Source of the DNA: CAYRJA01 sp964424455
GTDB lineage: Bacteria > Bacteroidota > Bacteroidia > Chitinophagales > UBA10324
Assembly (NCBI GenBank): GCA_964424455.1
Contig: CAYRJA010000113.1
Location: 1-9,133 of the forward strand
DNA length: 9,133 nt
Direction: 5' to 3'
Positions 6,672 to 9,133 of this stretch are shown here, piece after piece. How positions within the stretch are numbered: position 1 is the stretch's first letter; the number at the start of each line of letters is the position of its first letter. The notes beneath the pieces are model-generated. The model had not been told where the DNA came from and searched no databases. It saw only the letters and a list, made by a program, of their open reading frames with translations. A program made the position numbers and the translations under genes.

Positions 6672-7850
6672 TTACTCCAATCTATTTTCCCCTTTCTTTG
6701 AAATAAAGAAAAACAATAAAGACATATTCATTCGGACGAACTGATAACTGAACCAGTTTTTTATTTTTACAAATACACTTCGTTTACTTATTGTCTGAGG
6801 AGTTATTGCCCTGCAATCATCTTCTAATACTTCGTTCAGGTATTTACTGAATATAGAACCAAAGTCTTTAGAAAAAATGTCTGCATTCAATTCAATACTT
6901 GAATATTTGCTGAGATGATTAAGATTATATGAACCAATGGTCACCCACTCATCATCTACCATCATCGCCTTGCCATGCAGTATTGATGGATGATATTCAA
7001 ACACCTGTACTTTCAGGTGCAATAACCAGCCATACAGAAAGTGATGAGCATTTTTTATGAACGGCACATCTGATTTTTCCGACAGTATTATTTTTATCTG
7101 AACGCCCCGCTGAGATGCTTTCCTCAATACCCTGCGAAATGTAACACCCGGAAGAAAATAAGCGGCAACTATGGTAATAGAATGTTCGGCATTGCGTATA
7201 GCTGTTTTGTAACTCAGTCTGATTTGGTTTTTACTTCTTGCCCAATCATTTTGCCGGATTCTGATGAGTTGTTTTTCGTTTGTTGTCTGTTGCTTAATTT
7301 TTTGTTTGTCTTTCTTTTGTATGGTAAATTTCTTTCTTCCGATTTTGTTACAAATCATTGACAGATGTTTGCAGATATTTCCTTCAAGCATTACAGCAAA
7401 ATCAAACCATGCCTGTTCTTTATCCGTGCCCTTGTATTTATCGGCTATATTAATTCCTCCTACTAATGCCTTTTTCTCATCCACAACCACTACCTTATGA
7501 TGCAAGCGCCTGCCTACCTGAAAGCCCTTTGATGAAACGACTGGAGAAAATTTCCTGAAGTAAATATTATTCTCATTCATCAGCCGGATAAATTCATTTC
7601 TAAGCCCTGAAGAACCAAAACTATCCACCACCAGAAATATTTTAACTCCTCTTCCTGCCGCACGAATAAGGGCTTGTGTTACAGTTTTTCCGGTTTCATC
7701 CTCTTCAAAAATATAAGTCTGAAACTGTATTTCTTCCTTTGCCTCATCAATCAGTTTTTCCAGCACGGTAAAATATTCTTTTCCGCACTTCACCAAATTG
7801 GCTTGACTGTCGCTACGATATGTTGTAAGCTGATAAGGAGAAATATTCAT
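6672..7850 (-). CDS. Phospholipase D superfamily protein (cardiolipin-synthase-like)
   Basis: This 392-residue protein has both HKD catalytic motifs. The first is H117-x-K119-x4-D124 (HHKVVVVD, followed by GGINIAD). The second is H292-x-K294-x4-D299 (HGKAMMVD, followed by GSYNLN at 306-311). Two HKD motifs in one chain form a single active site that works through a phosphohistidine intermediate. The family includes cardiolipin synthases, phosphatidyl transferases and some nucleases. The layout is closest to bacterial cardiolipin synthase B-like enzymes: the protein lacks the N-terminal transmembrane helices of ClsA-type enzymes and has a lysine/glutamine-rich linker at ~178-200. A hydrophobic/aromatic stretch near the C-terminus (~365-383, MSLLFFFIS) could associate with the membrane. 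The ATG start gives a good first strand and lies 9 bases after the exonuclease stop, suggesting one operon. The exact substrate cannot be read from sequence. Confidence 0.88.
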   Translation of the reverse strand: MNISPYQLTTYRSDSQANLVKCGKEYFTVLEKLIDEAKEEIQFQTYIFEEDETGKTVTQALIRAAGRGVKIFLVVDSFGSSGLRNEFIRLMNENNIYFRKFSPVVSSKGFQVGRRLHHKVVVVDEKKALVGGINIADKYKGTDKEQAWFDFAVMLEGNICKHLSMICNKIGRKKFTIQKKDKQKIKQQTTNEKQLIRIRQNDWARSKNQIRLSYKTAIRNAEHSITIVAAYFLPGVTFRRVLRKASQRGVQIKIILSEKSDVPFIKNAHHFLYGWLLHLKVQVFEYHPSILHGKAMMVDDEWVTIGSYNLNHLSKYSSIELNADIFSKDFGSIFSKYLNEVLEDDCRAITPQTISKRSVFVKIKNWFSYQFVRMNMSLLFFFISKKGENRLE

Positions 7851-7859
7851 TCATCAATA

Positions 7860-8585
7860 TTATGCAATCGAAACATTTTCCTGCAAAAGCAACGGAAGAT
7901 TCTTGAACCGCAACATAATTTGTGCAACCGTCAGTACATCGCGCTGACAATATTCAACGATTCGTTTCAGGTTTTTTTCCTGCCAGTACACCCGTGCAAC
8001 ATCTTTACCATCAATATCATTTTTGGGAGAATCAATATTGAGAAGCGCTGCCAATAATTTTAACGAAGTATAATGTTTATAGTCTCCAAAGCGCCAAAGT
8101 TGCATGGTGTCGGCAAAGTTCACTTCATAGGGTTTCTTACCTGACAGGTCAAGGATTTTTGGAAGAGGCAATTGATGAATCAACAGACGGCGGCACAAAT
8201 ACGGAACATCAAATTCCTTGATATTGTGTCCACAGAATTTATACTTGTCCAGTTTGTAATAGGTGTTCAGCAGTTGAGAAAATTCTTTGAGAATTTTCTT
8301 CTCATCGTCACCTGAAAAAGATTTGATGCGAAATTTTAACGACTCTCCTTTTTTCCTTTTCACAAAAATACCTATGGATATACAAATGATTTTTCCAAAC
8401 TCGGCATAGATAGCTGCATGGTTAAAATAATGTTGTTCATCTGTTTCTCCTTCTTCTCTGAGTCGTGCGGCTTTTGAAGCATACATCTCCCTGAAGTTTT
8501 CAGTCAATTCTCCATGAGTGGAATACTGCGGAACAGTTTCTATATCAATACAGATTAAGTTTTCAAGCAGAATATTGTCTAACAT
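7860..8585 (-). CDS. PolB-like DEDDy 3'-5' exonuclease
   Basis: This 241-residue protein is a predicted 3'-5' exonuclease of the family related to the proofreading domain of family-B DNA polymerases (Pfam DNA_pol_B_exo2). The DEDDy set is visible: D14 and E16 in ICIDIETVP (ExoI), D126 in GHNIKEFDVPYL (ExoII), and Y212-x3-D216 in YCQRDV (ExoIII). There is no polymerase domain, so it is a free-standing nuclease, presumably cytoplasmic and acting in DNA repair or RNA/DNA end trimming; its physiological role is not established. Start ATG at 8585; the first strand (LENLICIDIET) begins soon after, as expected. It is the first gene of a likely two-gene unit with the phospholipase D protein. The shared operon may simply reflect gene order rather than function. 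Confidence 0.9.
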   Translation of the reverse strand: MLDNILLENLICIDIETVPQYSTHGELTENFREMYASKAARLREEGETDEQHYFNHAAIYAEFGKIICISIGIFVKRKKGESLKFRIKSFSGDDEKKILKEFSQLLNTYYKLDKYKFCGHNIKEFDVPYLCRRLLIHQLPLPKILDLSGKKPYEVNFADTMQLWRFGDYKHYTSLKLLAALLNIDSPKNDIDGKDVARVYWQEKNLKRIVEYCQRDVLTVAQIMLRFKNLPLLLQENVSIA

Positions 8586-8655
8586 ATCTTTCCGGTTTAG
8601 AATAGAAAGATAAAGAAGTTCTGTCCTTAAACAAATTCATATAGATTATACCGGT

Positions 8656-8678
8656 ACAGGATTAATCATTTAACCTGT
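8656..8678. promoter_or_regulatory. Short hairpin upstream of the exonuclease gene
   Basis: ACAGG-TTAA (8656-8665, with one bulged A) pairs with TTAACCTGT (8670-8678) around a 4-base loop. It lies about 70 bases upstream of the exonuclease start. It could be an operator, or the terminator of a plus-strand transcript (a T-rich TTATTTT follows on that strand). Neither role is supported by anything else here. Confidence 0.25.
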
Positions 8679-8700
8679 AAACTTATTTTAGGACGATACA

Positions 8701-8721
8701 CCTTAACATTCAGAAAAATTA
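8701..8721. repeat. 21-bp left flank shared by element copies 2 and 3
   Basis: The 21 bases starting CCTTAACATTCAGAAAAATT recur exactly at 9021-9041, 320 bases away, each time directly in front of the palindromic element. Copy 1 lacks this flank. Copies 2 and 3 thus either arose by local tandem duplication or use the same insertion context. Confidence 0.8.
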
Positions 8722-8912
8722 TTCCTCTCCCGCAGGGTTAATCCTGAGCGCGGATTTGAAAGCAAGGATAACCTTGCGGTCAAGGTAGTAACACTACTCA
8801 TTGCAAGAGCTAAAATAGTGTTTCCTGTTGATTACCATACTCGTATTGATTACCGCAGGGTTATTCCCCAAAGCAAAAAGGCATCGCGGGAATTAACCCT
8901 GCGGGGGAGGAA
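8722..8912. mobile_element. ~191-bp palindromic BIME/MITE-like element, copy 2
   Basis: This has the same organisation as copy 1: inverted ends beginning TTCCTC, two arm hairpins with CCGCAGGGTTA cores, and a central AACACTA/TAGTGTT hairpin. The left arm differs (a 4-base loss between the arm strands, and GTCAAGGTAG in place of GTTAAGGAG), but the left stem is preserved because the change falls in its loop. The right part appears identical to copy 1. It lies about 140 bases upstream of the exonuclease start, in the non-coding region. Confidence 0.85.
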
Positions 8913-9041
8913 GTTTAATGGTCGTTGCCAACCTACTTAACATTTTTGCAGCAGAGCAATTCAGTTTCTCCATCATCATCTATCCACTCTATATGTTTCT
9001 GTGCGGTTCAATAATACTCGCCTTAACATTCAGAAAAATTA
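8913..9041. other. Spacer between two element copies
   Basis: These 129 bases separate copies 2 and 3 and end in the 21-bp flank shared with copy 2. A 47-codon plus-strand frame (8918-9061) runs through it into copy 3; the end of the frame is made of repeat sequence, so I do not call it a gene. On the minus strand a short piece reads like coding sequence (HIEWIDDDGETELL) but is bounded by stops within 25 codons; it may be a gene relic. Confidence 0.4.
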
Positions 9042-9133
9042 TTCCTCTCCCGCAGGGTTAATCCTGAGCGCGGGTTTGAAAGCAAGGCAGGATAACCTTG
9101 CGGTTAAGGAGTAACACTACTCATTGCAAGAGC
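9042..9133. mobile_element. Palindromic BIME/MITE-like element, copy 3 (cut by window end)
   Basis: The first 92 bases of the element are present: the terminal inverted repeat, the left-arm hairpin (CCGCAGGGTTAATCC with GGATAACCTTGCGG) and the start of the central hairpin. In the left arm it matches copy 1 better than copy 2 (it keeps AAGGCAGGATAACC and GGTTAAGGAG) even though its upstream flank matches copy 2. The rest lies beyond the window. Confidence 0.85.

Noticed and set aside
7264..8057. Plus-strand ORFs (78 and 127 codons) opposite the PLD and exonuclease genes
   Set aside because: The minus-strand genes contain complete catalytic motifs across these positions; the plus-strand frames are Cys/Phe-rich shadows.
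8632..8639. TGAATTTG on the minus strand as a -7 box for the exonuclease gene
   Set aside because: It differs from TAnnTTTG in the first dinucleotide and has no -33 TTTG at the right distance.
8918..9061. 47-codon plus-strand ORF with a hydrophobic stretch (FSFSIIIYPLYMFLCGSIILAL)
   Set aside because: It would look like a one-helix membrane peptide, but its last third is repeat sequence (the shared flank and element end) and no upstream signal supports it.
6223..9133. Spaced repeats as a possible CRISPR array
   Set aside because: Only three copies of a ~190-bp palindromic unit exist, two of them 320 bases apart and one 2.5 kb away; unit size and spacing are incompatible with CRISPR.

Overview
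The window looks like a piece of a Bacteroidota chromosome. The genes are AT-rich, and three of the predicted proteins end in a type IX secretion (T9SS) type-A sorting domain, which is a Bacteroidota signature. Two of these are delta-60-repeat proteins with Sec signal peptides. Shine-Dalgarno sequences are not evident, which also fits the phylum. I cannot name the genus. Every convincing gene is on the minus strand, so the transcription order runs from high to low coordinates.

Layout from right to left (transcription direction). 8586-9133 is non-coding and holds two copies (the second cut by the window edge) of a ~190-bp palindromic element. 8585-7860 encodes a PolB-type DEDDy 3'-5' exonuclease. 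Nine bases later, 7850-6672 encodes a two-HKD phospholipase D superfamily protein; the two are probably one transcription unit. 6671-6123 is a gap with no convincing gene and holds a third, complete copy of the 190-bp element. Next is a surface-protein locus: a 400-residue protein with a PKD/Ig-like region and a sorting domain (6122-4920, probably missing its 5' end), a delta-60 protein (4908-3289), a 123-residue remnant of the 400-residue protein that keeps essentially only the sorting domain (3251-2880), and a second delta-60 protein (2867-1236). This locus is an old, diverged tandem duplication of a ~2.04-kb unit [3' end of the PKD/sorting gene + delta-60 gene].

The left end carries a REP-associated tyrosine transposase (RAYT, Y1/HUH family). 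One copy is complete (638-51). Just upstream lies a 3'-truncated copy (1118-666) made by a 480-bp tandem duplication that is identical at all but one position. Each copy has a GC-rich hairpin about 38 bases upstream of its start codon, and the duplication joint lies a few bases from the foot of that hairpin.

The linking theme is repeat-driven remodelling: a young duplication involving a RAYT and its hairpin, an older duplication of secreted-protein genes, and a three-copy palindromic element that shares a GCRGGGTTA core with the RAYT hairpin. The element also sits directly upstream of the gene that seems to have lost its 5' end. No CRISPR array, rRNA or tRNA was found.
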